Assembly: GCA_947492925.1 (NCBI GenBank)
Contig: CANLOQ010000008.1
Location: 1-64,000 of the forward strand
DNA: 64,000 bases
From: an uncultured Sulfitobacter sp.
GTDB taxonomy: Bacteria; Pseudomonadota; Alphaproteobacteria; Rhodobacterales; Rhodobacteraceae
Reading direction: 5' to 3'
The notes beneath the pieces were generated by a model. The model searched no databases, was not told the origin of the DNA, and saw nothing but the letters and a program-made list of their open reading frames with translations. Shown here in pieces: positions 35,591 to 42,913 of this stretch (position 1 is its first letter; the number at the start of each line of letters is the position of its first letter). Both the position numbers and the translations under genes were made by a program.

Positions 35591-36106
35591 TTAACACCAT
35601 GATTGACGGTGCCCGCCGGTATAACGGCGGGCCAACCCCTCACCCACCATGATATCTGCAACGTCCCGGCCATTGACCATAAGCCGGGCCAATTCACGCC
35701 CATACTGGTCGCGGCGGGGCAGGTAGGCCAGTTGGGCAGAGGTCGCCCGAGCCAGTAGATCGCGCAGCCGATCCGTTGCCGCATCGCCGAGGCGGCGCTC
35801 AGATGCACATTCCGCTCGGTAGGTTTCCGGCGTGTCGAAGCCGATCAGTCGAATAGCCTGACCTGCGAGCCTCACGGTGTCGCCGTCAACGACCGTCAGT
35901 TGGCTTGGGATCACACTATCCATAGCGGATTGTTCCGCCCGCGATGTCGTTTGTGTGAGCATGTTTGGATCATAGAGCCACAGCCCGAGAAAGATGAGCA
36001 GAGTGGCTGGAAGAAAAGCGCCCCGTGGCATCCGGCGACTCCGCCTTTTCCATGGCCGGAAGCGGCGTGGTCTCTTTCTCGGCCGTCTCAGCAGCATGGG
36101 GATCAC
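35591..36106 (-). CDS. Membrane-anchored thermonuclease (SNase-like)
   Basis: A 171-residue protein. The N-terminus is very Arg-rich, then one membrane segment (FLPATLLIFLGLWLY) anchors a staphylococcal-nuclease domain: VVDGDTVRL, IRLIGFDTPET (catalytic Arg and Glu) and DQYGRELARL (second catalytic Arg). The C-terminus YTGGHRQSWC is usual for plasmid-borne SNases. It would degrade DNA or RNA on the outer face of the inner membrane. The start is GTG 36106, with GGAGG just upstream; the next ATG is two codons on. It is the last of three tightly linked leftward genes. Confidence 0.85.
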   Translation of the reverse strand: MIPMLLRRPRKRPRRFRPWKRRSRRMPRGAFLPATLLIFLGLWLYDPNMLTQTTSRAEQSAMDSVIPSQLTVVDGDTVRLAGQAIRLIGFDTPETYRAECASERRLGDAATDRLRDLLARATSAQLAYLPRRDQYGRELARLMVNGRDVADIMVGEGLARRYTGGHRQSWC

Positions 36107-36113
36107 TGACCTC

Positions 36114-36269
36114 CTAGCGGTCTTCGCTGGCGGGGGTTTTTTGCGCGTCCAGTATGGCTGTTACTGACCTTAAATCCAAGGCGTACGCCTTTGTCAGGTC
36201 TGCTCTGCCGATCTTTTCAGGTGATGCGGAATCGAGGGGAAACGCATGGTGATCCGTCCAGGTGCTCAT
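36114..36269 (-). CDS. Small hypothetical protein upstream of the thermonuclease
   Basis: A 51-residue reading frame (MSTWTDHHAFPLDSASPEKI..., ending DAQKTPASEDR). Its ATG overlaps the stop of the next-upstream small frame as ATGA, and its TAG is contained in the ribosome-binding region of the thermonuclease gene (TAGGAGGTCAGTG). Such tight packing argues that it is real. No known domain; polar, no membrane segment. Confidence 0.5.
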   Translation of the reverse strand: MSTWTDHHAFPLDSASPEKIGRADLTKAYALDLRSVTAILDAQKTPASEDR

Positions 36270-36373
36270 CCATGGCCGTGGAGGCGCGTGAAAAGAACAT
36301 CCACAAAAGGAAGCCGCTCAGGCGACCACCAGTAATTGCGGAATGTCGTCAGAGTGATTTCGGCGATCACCAC
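36266..36373 (-). CDS. Very small hypothetical protein, first gene of the thermonuclease operon
   Basis: A 35-residue frame (MVIAEITLTTFRNYWWSPE..., ending TRLHGHG) from GTG 36373 (or 36370). GGGAGG lies six bases upstream, in a leader that mirrors the leader of the divergent DUF736 gene. It overlaps the next frame by ATGA. Trp and aromatic residues are clustered. It may be a small membrane-surface peptide or a translational leader; function unknown. Confidence 0.45.
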   Translation of the reverse strand: MVIAEITLTTFRNYWWSPERLPFVDVLFTRLHGHG

Positions 36374-36380
36374 CGGGCAC

Positions 36381-36610
36381 CTCCCTTGTTTCTCTTTTGA
36401 TGGGGATGAAGGGACCGCCTGAAGAATGTGCCTTCAGCTCGTGTTCGGAGATCTACGCCTACGGCTGCGATCACGACACCCTGTTGAGCTTCAGCAAGCA
36501 GAAAAATAAACGCCTTCGGCGCGGCTTTCACCCTGCGGGCGAACCTTCCGTTTTTCCACCTGCATCCTTCAGGCGGGCCCTTCTTGCTTATCCCCATCGA
36601 AACAAAGGAG
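36381..36610. promoter_or_regulatory. Mirror-image divergent leaders (long imperfect inverted repeat)
   Basis: The arms 36381-36429 and 36563-36610 are imperfect inverted copies of each other: CTCC(C/T)TTGTTTC, GATGGGGAT, GAAGGG(A/C)CCGCCTGAAG and ATG are shared, with small gaps. Each outer end carries the ribosome-binding site of the gene it faces (thermonuclease operon left, DUF736 right). The ~130 bases between the arms should hold both promoters. The arrangement could be two homologous 5' leaders placed back to back, or a large stem-loop that hides both ribosome-binding sites. Confidence 0.6.
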
Positions 36611-36617
36611 AAGCCCA

Positions 36618-36938
36618 ATGGCAATCGATGGAAAAATCACCCGCACTGACGACGACGCTATCACTGGCTGGATCGCATCACTGACCTTCGATGTGGACAT
36701 CACGCTCACGAAGAACCCGCACAAGGCCAAAGAAACGCACCCGGACTTCGAAATCACCACCCGCACGCCGCGCAACCGCATCATTCGCATCGGCTCGGCC
36801 TGGGAGCAGACCAGCCAAGCAGGCAACGACTACCTCTCGCTCTCGGTCATGGTGAACGGCCAGCAGGTCCGCGTGAACGCCCTGCGCGGCGACGAAGACC
36901 CCAAGGGCGAATACCGCCTGGTCCCGCTGGCTGGCTAA
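36618..36938 (+). CDS. DUF736 family protein
   Basis: A 106-residue protein. ITGWIASLTFDVDITLT, HPDFEI, RIGSAWEQTSQAGNDYLSLS and the C-terminal beta-rich part match the DUF736 pattern (iG.aW...s..G..YLS). The family is very common on alphaproteobacterial plasmids and conjugative elements, without a proven function. AAAGGAGAA precedes the ATG by ~7 bases within the right arm of the mirror-image leader. A hairpin follows the stop. Confidence 0.85.
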   Translation: MAIDGKITRTDDDAITGWIASLTFDVDITLTKNPHKAKETHPDFEITTRTPRNRIIRIGSAWEQTSQAGNDYLSLSVMVNGQQVRVNALRGDEDPKGEYRLVPLAG

Positions 36939-36948
36939 GGCCAGCCAA

Positions 36949-36968
36949 GGGGCGGCCAAGGCCGCCCC
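36949..36968 (+). terminator. GC hairpin after the DUF736 gene
   Basis: GGGGCGGCC-AA-GGCCGCCCC is a perfect 9-bp stem 11 bases after the DUF736 stop. It lacks a T-run, so termination may be incomplete. A smaller stem CTGGC/GCCAG precedes it. Confidence 0.6.
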
Positions 36969-37089
36969 CGGCACCGAGGTATCGAGCAGCGGGCGAGAAA
37001 GACCCGGACGCCACTCACGGCAAACTCCGCCGCCTCCCTCCCGGGCGGCGGCTTTTTCGGGCGACAAACACGCCAAATCTGCGAGGATT

Positions 37090-37416
37090 TTGCCCAAGCG
37101 CCGCCTGACCGAGACGCGGCGCTTCGAGACGCCAGACGGCCACACGGTCCACTTGTCCGTGGGCTACGACCCCAAAGAACACGGACGACCGCGTGAGGTT
37201 TTCTACTCCGCTGGCTTCAAATCCGGATCGGCCCTTGAGTTTCAGATTCAAGACGCCTGCGTCCTCATATCGATCTTGCTTCAGCATGGGCACCACCCCG
37301 AGGAGATTGCCAAATCCTTGGCCCGCACTGAGCGGCCAGACGGTGCAATCGCCTATGCGAGTATAACCGGCCTTATCGCCGGCGAACTGGTCAAAGCGCA
37401 GCACCCATCTGCCTGA
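37090..37416 (+). CDS. TSCPD-domain protein (ribonucleotide-reductase C-terminal-like)
   Basis: A 108-residue protein with REVFYSAGFKSGSALEFQIQD, ACVLISILLQHG and RPDGAIAYASITGLIAGELV, resembling the TSCPD domain found at the C-terminus of some class II ribonucleotide reductases and as stand-alone small proteins. The role of the stand-alone form is unknown. The start is TTG 37090 with GAGGA close upstream; no ATG is available before the conserved part. It converges with the HMCES/YedK gene; their stop codons are 2 bases apart. Confidence 0.6.
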   Translation: MPKRRLTETRRFETPDGHTVHLSVGYDPKEHGRPREVFYSAGFKSGSALEFQIQDACVLISILLQHGHHPEEIAKSLARTERPDGAIAYASITGLIAGELVKAQHPSA

Positions 37417-37418
37417 CA

Positions 37419-38102
37419 TCAAAGCCCGGCTTCATCGCGTTTCTCCCCTATGCCCTTCAGAACGATCCGCATTTCGTCTGAGGGATAGGGTTTAATCAGT
37501 GCCGCGGCTTCTTCCAGCGATCCGGTCAACCAGGTTTCATAGTCGTCGGGTCTGAGGATCACTGGCATGCGGCCCTTCGCATGTATCGGCCTGACAAGAT
37601 CATTGGCCTCTGTCGTGACCATCGTGTGAACCCGTCGCGGATGTTCCGGTTCAAGTAGATCTTCTCTTTCCACCCGCCAAAGACCGGCTATCGCAAAGGG
37701 GGCGCGATCGTCACCGTCACCCGCGAGCGCAAACCAATAGTCCGTTGCCGGTTTCTGCCCCATTGTCTCGTTAAAACTCGACGCCGGGACCAGGCACCGC
37801 CGCTCTGCAAAGCTGCCTTTCCAGAGACCGGACTTCATCAGCTTGTCGTCGCGTGCATTGTTCCAAGCCGCCGGTTTGATCGGTTTGCCGGTGCGTTTCG
37901 ACACCTGCGGCGTCCGAAACCCCCAGGACATTTCAACAAGTTCACGGTCGCCGTCATCATCCAGCGCAACGACCGGGGCGGTCCCTTTTGGATGAATGCC
38001 TGGGCGCGGCTGCGCATTGCCCAAATGGTTGTGGCTCGCATCCACATCGAACAGCTGTCGCATGGCTTCAACAGCCGTCGTGTTCGAGTAAAGATTACAC
38101 AT
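37419..38102 (-). CDS. SOS response-associated peptidase, YedK/HMCES family
   Basis: A 227-residue SRAP-domain protein. Met-Cys at the N-terminus (MCNLYS) supplies the catalytic Cys2 that forms a thiazolidine crosslink with abasic sites in single-stranded DNA. Also visible are WGFRTP, AAWNNARDDKL (usual NARxE region), RRCLVPASSFNE (conserved Glu) and the active-site His in HAKGRMPVIL. It shields abasic sites in ssDNA, a useful activity for the single strand entering during conjugation. Start ATG 38102. Confidence 0.92.
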   Translation of the reverse strand: MCNLYSNTTAVEAMRQLFDVDASHNHLGNAQPRPGIHPKGTAPVVALDDDGDRELVEMSWGFRTPQVSKRTGKPIKPAAWNNARDDKLMKSGLWKGSFAERRCLVPASSFNETMGQKPATDYWFALAGDGDDRAPFAIAGLWRVEREDLLEPEHPRRVHTMVTTEANDLVRPIHAKGRMPVILRPDDYETWLTGSLEEAAALIKPYPSDEMRIVLKGIGEKRDEAGL

Positions 38103-38156
38103 TTTTCCGCACCCACCCTTGCATCAGACAGCACCTTAACCCGTTTCAGCCTGTCT

Positions 38157-38214
38157 TTCATCTTGCCAAATATATCCTCGGGGGAGGCGCGAAGCGCCGG
38201 GGGCAGACAGCCCC
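38157..38214. repeat. Dispersed 58-bp palindromic repeat, copy 2
   Basis: Same element as 29043-29100, with the last 40 bases identical. It lies between the start of the YedK/HMCES gene and the HTH protein gene, in the same plus-strand orientation as copy 1. Confidence 0.75.
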
Positions 38215-38327
38215 GAATGCTGTTTGATTTTCAAAGTATCAGGTTTATGCTCGCGATACCTCTCGGGGGTCTTAACCACCGTCATTGGTTGAAAATCCAA
38301 AGCTCAGCTTGAATGAAAGGACCCCGC

Positions 38328-39269
38328 ATGTCCGACGATATGTCATTGGAACTTCCTGCCGATTATCCCTTCAAGGGCCCAACAACGGCGTCGTGCATCA
38401 TTCACGCGCTTGGTCTGTCACAAGCCGATGCTGCTGTTTTCTTTTCAGTTAGGCGAGACACGATAAAGAAGTGGCAAAGCGGCAAAATGCGAATGCCGGA
38501 TGACTTACTTGATAAAGCATTCCGGAGGTTGGATCTGTTGATGCACCTCGCCAGTGAAATCGCGCACGATTACGAAGAGCAAGCACAGTCCGATGACGCA
38601 TCGTTCGTTTACATTGGGCTTCCAACAGAAGAACAGATGCGACGCGGGATGCTTCCAAGGTCGAAGGGTTTTTATGAGACTTTCTTTGGAATGATCATGG
38701 CTCGCGCCGATGGGATATCAATGGCGGTCTGCGAGCCGTCTGACGATATGAACGCCACGAACCTATGGATACCTCGTTTGCTGGAAGAAGATGTAGACTG
38801 GTCAGGTGTATCGCTTGTTGACGAAGACGACTACTGCGTTCGAGCAGATCATGATTTTTACCGTTTACTTAGAGAACAATTGGCCAGTCGTAACTTCTCA
38901 GCCAGTGGGGTTTCAGAAGCCACTTGGGAGTGGACGAGTGGCGGTCCATTCTTGGACATCCCCTATCTTTCAGAATGGCTTGGCGAAGCATATCCAGAGC
39001 TCACCGACGCGCAGTTGTCCCTGCTCGACACCCACATTCGCCTGAAAATACCTGGCTATTGCAAGACAACTGAGATCCTACGTTCCGACAGCGAAGCGAC
39101 CATTTTCTTTGTCGGACCGGACGGGATAGTGCCTGTCTTGGACGCGACCGAAGGTCCAGAAGACGCCGATGCAAATGCTTTGAATGCGGCGCTCGCAGAT
39201 ATCATCGAGGCAGAATTTGGCACCATGGATGGTTTGTGGAAAGCAGCCACCCATGTTGAAAATAGGTGA
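38328..39269 (+). CDS. Hypothetical protein with N-terminal helix-turn-helix
   Basis: A 313-residue acidic protein. Residues ~25-50 (LGLSQADAAVFFSVRRDTIK, then KWQSGK) read as a lambda-repressor-type helix-turn-helix. The rest is unfamiliar, with many Asp/Glu and no membrane segment. The start ATG 38328 has AAAGGA seven bases upstream; an ATG at 38313 is inside that site. A regulator role is plausible; whether it is the protein that reads the shared transfer-promoter motif cannot be told from the sequence. Confidence 0.65.
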   Translation: MSDDMSLELPADYPFKGPTTASCIIHALGLSQADAAVFFSVRRDTIKKWQSGKMRMPDDLLDKAFRRLDLLMHLASEIAHDYEEQAQSDDASFVYIGLPTEEQMRRGMLPRSKGFYETFFGMIMARADGISMAVCEPSDDMNATNLWIPRLLEEDVDWSGVSLVDEDDYCVRADHDFYRLLREQLASRNFSASGVSEATWEWTSGGPFLDIPYLSEWLGEAYPELTDAQLSLLDTHIRLKIPGYCKTTEILRSDSEATIFFVGPDGIVPVLDATEGPEDADANALNAALADIIEAEFGTMDGLWKAATHVENR

Positions 39270-39311
39270 TTTCCACAAGTCGATCCTTGCACGAACATAG
39301 AGAGAACATCT

Positions 39312-39527
39312 ATGGCCTTGCGCGTGGGCCGCATTTTTGATCATCCCTACCGTGTCTTGCGTTATGACCTGCTTGGGAACATGCTTGATGAACTTGCCCA
39401 ATGCGCTCACTTCGACTTGGCGCGCGCGTGTCAGCGAGAAGCAGCAAGAATCTGGCCGGATGATGAAGTTACTGTGAAGCACGGGATCCGCGTGATGGTC
39501 AAAATGAGGGGCACCGAGCAGCTTTAG
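39312..39527 (+). CDS. Small hypothetical protein
   Basis: A 71-residue protein (MALRVGRIFDHPYRVLRYDL..., ending VMVKMRGTEQL) starting 42 bases after the previous gene in the same direction. It is basic at both ends, with a DELAQCAHFDLARACQREAA helix. No known domain. Coding quality looks good (no rare-codon clusters), but confidence rests only on position and frame. Confidence 0.5.
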   Translation: MALRVGRIFDHPYRVLRYDLLGNMLDELAQCAHFDLARACQREAARIWPDDEVTVKHGIRVMVKMRGTEQL

Positions 39528-40010
39528 GGCCCCTGCCCCGTCTTTCAGACGTGTCACCGCGCTTTTCAGGCTTCAGCTGGCAGACCAGCTTGCGCCCGGA
39601 ACACCGCATTCTGCGTTCCCTGTGAACTATGGCGCCATGGCGTGTCTCTCCGAGCCACACCTTGCCGCGTTCACATGGTCACGCAAAGCACGGCGATCCG
39701 CCCGTGCGGGTTTTAATCGCATGGGGCGTCGGATCTCCGATCCAGTCCTTCCTGGTCCCTTGGGGTTCGGGCGAGCCGAACGCCGCTGCGGGACGTTGGC
39801 GGCAGGGATGCCGCCGGATTGAAGCGAAATAGACAGACCCGTGTTGTCGGCTGCGCCTCCTGCCCGCGCCAGTCCGTCGATTTCGCCCCAATCCTCCCAA
39901 TCCTTCCTTTCATCGCATTCGAGGTTTCAGGAGCAGGCGCATTCTGCGCTGTCCCTCAACCCCGATCCATTGGGCGACAGACCCAAGCGACACCACAAAG
40001 GAGAACCGTC
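39528..40010. other. 483-base gap before the ArdC-like gene
   Basis: No convincing gene is present. It contains small stems such as GGATC/GATCC (around 39731-39743) and GTTCGG/CCGAAC (39765-39781). The last 30 bases (CACCACAAAGGAGAACCGTC) are the ribosome-binding leader of the ArdC-like gene and resemble the leaders at 29380 and 36600. The promoter is probably within the last 200 bases. Confidence 0.4.
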
Positions 40011-40910
40011 ATGCCGAAATTTGATGTCTATGAAGAGGTTACAAATCAGATCATTGAGGCACTGGAACAAGGTGTGAAACCTTGGGAATGCCCGTGGCAG
40101 ACGAACGCCGCAGCCCTGCCCTTGCGGGTGACGGGTGACAGCTATCGCGGTATCAATCACGTGTTGTTGAGCCTCAAAGCATGGTCGCAGGGCTATCGGA
40201 ATCCGGTTTGGATGACCTTCAAACAGGCCAAGGATTTGGGCGGCATTGTTCGCAAAGGTGAGAAGTCGTCGCTTGTGGTGAAGTACGGAACGTTTGAGGC
40301 CAAAGAAGATGCGCCCGAAGGCGAGGCAGAGGCCAAGACGCGGGGTTATCTGAAAGCCTATCGGGTGTTCAACGTGCAGCAGATTGACGGGTTAGAGGAC
40401 AAGTTCCCGACACCTACCGAAGCCGAGCCTTTGGCTACGCGGCCCATTGAGCAGCTGTCGCATATTGCGGCCAACATGATCGAAAACATGGGTGTGGGAT
40501 ATGAGGAAGGCGGGGACCGCGCCTGCTACATCCCGTCGAAAGATCACGTCCACATGCCGGAAGTGTCGAAGTTCAAAGCGGCTGAGTTGTTCTATTCGAC
40601 GCTGTTTCACGAGTTATCGCATGCGACAGGCCACAAGGATCGATGCGACCGGACGAAGGAAAAGGCCGGGTCCAAGTTTGGCAATGCGGCCTATGCGATG
40701 GAAGAACTAGTGGCGGAGATTTCAGCGGCGATGACGGGCGCTCAGCTTGGGTTCCAACCGGGTCACATCGAGGACAGCGCGGCTTACGTTCAGTCGTGGT
40801 TGAACGTGTTGCGCAACGACAAGCGCGCGATTGTCAAAGCCGCAGCAGCGGCGCAGCGATCCGCTGACTATCTGATGGAACAAGCCGGAGAGAGTGCAGA
40901 GGCCGCTTAG
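40011..40910 (+). CDS. ardC: ArdC-like antirestriction protein / zincin-like metallopeptidase
   Basis: A 299-residue protein. The N-terminal ssDNA-binding ArdC_N-type region (residues ~1-130) contains GVKPWECPWQ, YRGINHVLL, NPVWMTFKQAKDLGG and VRKGEKSS. The C-terminal metallopeptidase has HELSHATGH (zinc-binding HExxH...H, near residue 200) and MEELVAEISAAMTG. ArdC-type proteins bind ssDNA and protect incoming plasmid DNA from restriction. AAAGGAG lies 7 bases before ATG 40011. Its location left of oriT fits the leading region, expressed early after transfer. Confidence 0.9.
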   Translation: MPKFDVYEEVTNQIIEALEQGVKPWECPWQTNAAALPLRVTGDSYRGINHVLLSLKAWSQGYRNPVWMTFKQAKDLGGIVRKGEKSSLVVKYGTFEAKEDAPEGEAEAKTRGYLKAYRVFNVQQIDGLEDKFPTPTEAEPLATRPIEQLSHIAANMIENMGVGYEEGGDRACYIPSKDHVHMPEVSKFKAAELFYSTLFHELSHATGHKDRCDRTKEKAGSKFGNAAYAMEELVAEISAAMTGAQLGFQPGHIEDSAAYVQSWLNVLRNDKRAIVKAAAAAQRSADYLMEQAGESAEAA

Positions 40911-40946
40911 GCCCCTGCCCCATCCTCGCTCAGCATCGCGTAGGGA

Positions 40947-41114
40947 TCAGGCGTATTCATAAATGATGTCCTTTTCCTCGCGTGGGATATCGTCATTCCA
41001 CTTTGGGTCGATCTCCCCAGTGTTCCATTCAAACAGGTAGCCAACGGTTTCGCGTGTCCTGGCGTCGAGGATGCGGGCGATTGCCGTCCCTTCGATCTTC
41101 TTATCCCGTGCCAT
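40947..41114 (-). CDS. Small conserved protein, paralogue of 19486-19728
   Basis: A 55-residue protein: MARDKKIEGTAIARILDART then RETVGYLFEWN and TGEIDPKWN, ending EYA. About half of ~40 aligned positions match the C-terminal part of the protein at 19486-19728, so it is a real family. AGGGA lies seven bases before ATG 41114. A further 17-codon frame (MNTPDPYAMLSEDGAGA, 40907-40960) overlaps its end by 14 bases and might be a coupled micro-gene. It is convergent with the ArdC-like gene. Function unknown. Confidence 0.6.
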   Translation of the reverse strand: MARDKKIEGTAIARILDARTRETVGYLFEWNTGEIDPKWNDDIPREEKDIIYEYA

Positions 41115-41511
41115 CCGGTGTCCCTTTTGTGAAACGCTTCGGTTGGGACCGTCTCTCCGCCAGTGGCGAAGCCTTGGCTGATTTGATCAGCCGAATGGCC
41201 CATGCCATTCGACTGGACAAAGCAGAGAGGGCGCAGCCCGTCCTGCGGCCGGAACCGGAGCGAAGACAGGGGGCCGGAGGGCTGAAAATTGGGGGGACCG
41301 CGCGCAGCGTGGGGGTGCCGATTTTTAGCATGGAGGCTGGCGCGCTTGCGCGACATCACAACCCCTGTTGCGCGCCGGGGTCGGATGGCAGGCGGATCAG
41401 GGTGAGAATAAGAGCCGACGCAGCCAGAGCGAAGCGGAGGGTGCGTTGCTCCCTGGCCCACTCAATCCCGCGTGGAAGCGGGATTTCCTTGATCTTTCTT
41501 GTCTCGTTGAT
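41115..41511. other. 397-base gap upstream of the small 41114 gene
   Basis: No convincing gene. The right end has a hairpin ATCCCGC/GCGGGAT (around 41469-41489), shortly after the end of the leftward VirC2-like gene, and it may serve as terminator for that operon. The part next to 41114 should hold that gene's promoter. A long leftward frame crosses the gap but has shadow-like composition. Confidence 0.35.
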
Positions 41512-42189
41512 TCAGCTGTAGCGCTGCAGCAGCTCAGCGATCACATCATCAAGGATTTGCCAGAAGAGCGTTTCAAATTGCCCACGCACCATTGCGGGGT
41601 CGGAGCGAACGCGCAGGGGGTCATGCTTGTCGCGCATGGCGTCAAGCGTGGCGGCATCCAATCGCTTGGAGGTGTGATAGCCCTCTGACATGGGGAGCCG
41701 GTCGGCGTCCGGTTTTGGAACATACGTCGGCGAGAGCTCAAATTGTTCTGTGGTTCGGCGACCCGCGAGCATGATGATGTCGCGTTGTTGAAGTCCCTTT
41801 TCGAGTAGAGGCTTCATCGCTTCGGCCTGTTCGCGTTTGACAGCGGCGTCCAACGTAATTTGGCGGTCACCTTTGGGCGCTGCGACAGGTGCGGTCGGGG
41901 TGCTCTGCGAGATCGTGGTCTTACGGGGGGTCTTTGCTTTTGGCTGTGCTGGTTGCTTTTTGGGCTTGGGCGGGACTGGTTTGGATGTTGCCTTTGGTTT
42001 GGGTGCCGTTGGTGTTTCGGCAGTTTGGGGATTTGTAATAGGTCTTGTTGCGGTTTGGGGTGCCTCTCCGGCGACGCCCGGAATTTTGACATCTGGCGGC
42101 ATGTCGCTTTCGACGGGGCGCAACCGCTCGAAAGTGTGCGCGTATTTTGGGTCTTCACCGGTGATCTGGGGTTTTTTCCGACGAACCAT
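41512..42189 (-). CDS. virC2: VirC2-like transfer protein
   Basis: A 225-residue protein. The N-terminal half is a Pro/Lys/Thr-rich linker (many KPK, PKP units). The C-terminal ~110 residues are helical (VKREQAEAMKPLLEKGLQQR DIIMLAGRR) and could form a ribbon-helix-helix-like DNA-binding unit, as known for VirC2 of Agrobacterium. The assignment is mainly by position: its ATG overlaps the stop of the VirC1-like gene (TAATG), and the pair is divergent from the VirD1/VirD2-like genes. VirC2 assists relaxosome assembly at the transfer origin. Confidence 0.55.
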   Translation of the reverse strand: MVRRKKPQITGEDPKYAHTFERLRPVESDMPPDVKIPGVAGEAPQTATRPITNPQTAETPTAPKPKATSKPVPPKPKKQPAQPKAKTPRKTTISQSTPTAPVAAPKGDRQITLDAAVKREQAEAMKPLLEKGLQQRDIIMLAGRRTTEQFELSPTYVPKPDADRLPMSEGYHTSKRLDAATLDAMRDKHDPLRVRSDPAMVRGQFETLFWQILDDVIAELLQRYS

Positions 42190-42902
42190 TATGCGTCTCC
42201 CAAGATTTCTTTGAGGATGTCCTGAGCCTCTTCCACGGCTTCATCAAAATACTTCGCATGTGTGCGCAGGTAGCCGTATCGAGACGCGCGCCGCATCTCG
42301 GCGATATCGTGCAAAAATCCTTGTGCGTCGGCGTCGAGGTGCTGATTGCGATGCATGAAGTAGTTGTCCATGATCGGGAAGATTTTGAGGGCCTCTTCCT
42401 CGATTTGTTGTTGCGCGATTGTGGTCTTTGTCGGGACATCGGCAAAGAGGATGCGGAGGCTTGGCAATGCCGAGGGGTCATCGGTTCGGTCCTGCAGGCC
42501 GACATACCAGTTGTATGTGTCCTTGGTGATTGAGAGGTCTTTTTCAGCTAGTTTCATTGGGACGACGAGATAGTCGCTGCTGGCTGCCAGATCATCTGCC
42601 CAAGCGCCGGCGGCCCCTTGCGTGTCAACGAAGACCAGATCGGTCTCTCCCTCTTGCCATGCTTTCTCGATCACCTCTTCCAGCTCTGTTGAGAACTCGA
42701 GCTGTTGGACGCGGACAAGTGGATTGTCGATGCCGACCCTGTGGAACCATCTGTAGAGGGCTTGTTGGGGGTCGGCGTCCAGAACAAGGCATCGCTTGCC
42801 GTCTTTGACGGCAGCGCTTGTTATGGCTTGCATCAGGGTTGTCTTACCAGCGCCGCCTTTGCGGGTCATCACTGTGACGACCTTCATATCATCGTTTTGC
42901 AT
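42189..42902 (-). CDS. virC1: VirC1/ParA-family ATPase
   Basis: A 237-residue ParA-like ATPase: deviant Walker A RKGGAGKTTLMQ, CLVLDADPQQA (Walker A'), LVFVDTQGAAGAWADD (Walker B) and a C-terminal helical part. Length matches Agrobacterium VirC1 (~231 residues), which binds overdrive DNA and recruits the relaxosome to the T4SS coupling protein. The start is ATG 42902 (MQNDDMKVVTVM); the frame stays open for 44 more codons, but these lie in the GCGT repeat array. The gene could also serve partition, as no other ParA is present. It opens the leftward virC1-virC2 operon. Confidence 0.8.
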   Translation of the reverse strand: MQNDDMKVVTVMTRKGGAGKTTLMQAITSAAVKDGKRCLVLDADPQQALYRWFHRVGIDNPLVRVQQLEFSTELEEVIEKAWQEGETDLVFVDTQGAAGAWADDLAASSDYLVVPMKLAEKDLSITKDTYNWYVGLQDRTDDPSALPSLRILFADVPTKTTIAQQQIEEEALKIFPIMDNYFMHRNQHLDADAQGFLHDIAEMRRASRYGYLRTHAKYFDEAVEEAQDILKEILGDA

Positions 42903-42913
42903 GTCTGCTCTCT

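Noticed and set aside
40961-41461. A 184-residue leftward protein overlapping the 55-residue gene
   Set aside because: Pro/Arg/Ser-rich composition, no family resemblance, and it conflicts with the paralogue-supported small gene in another frame.
29428-41490. Similarity between 29.43-29.65 kb and 41.28-41.49 kb (GCTGAAAAT(C/T)GG block and an ATCCCGC hairpin ~190 bases later)
   Set aside because: Only short blocks match and the sequence between them does not align by eye; it may be chance or a weak common leader.
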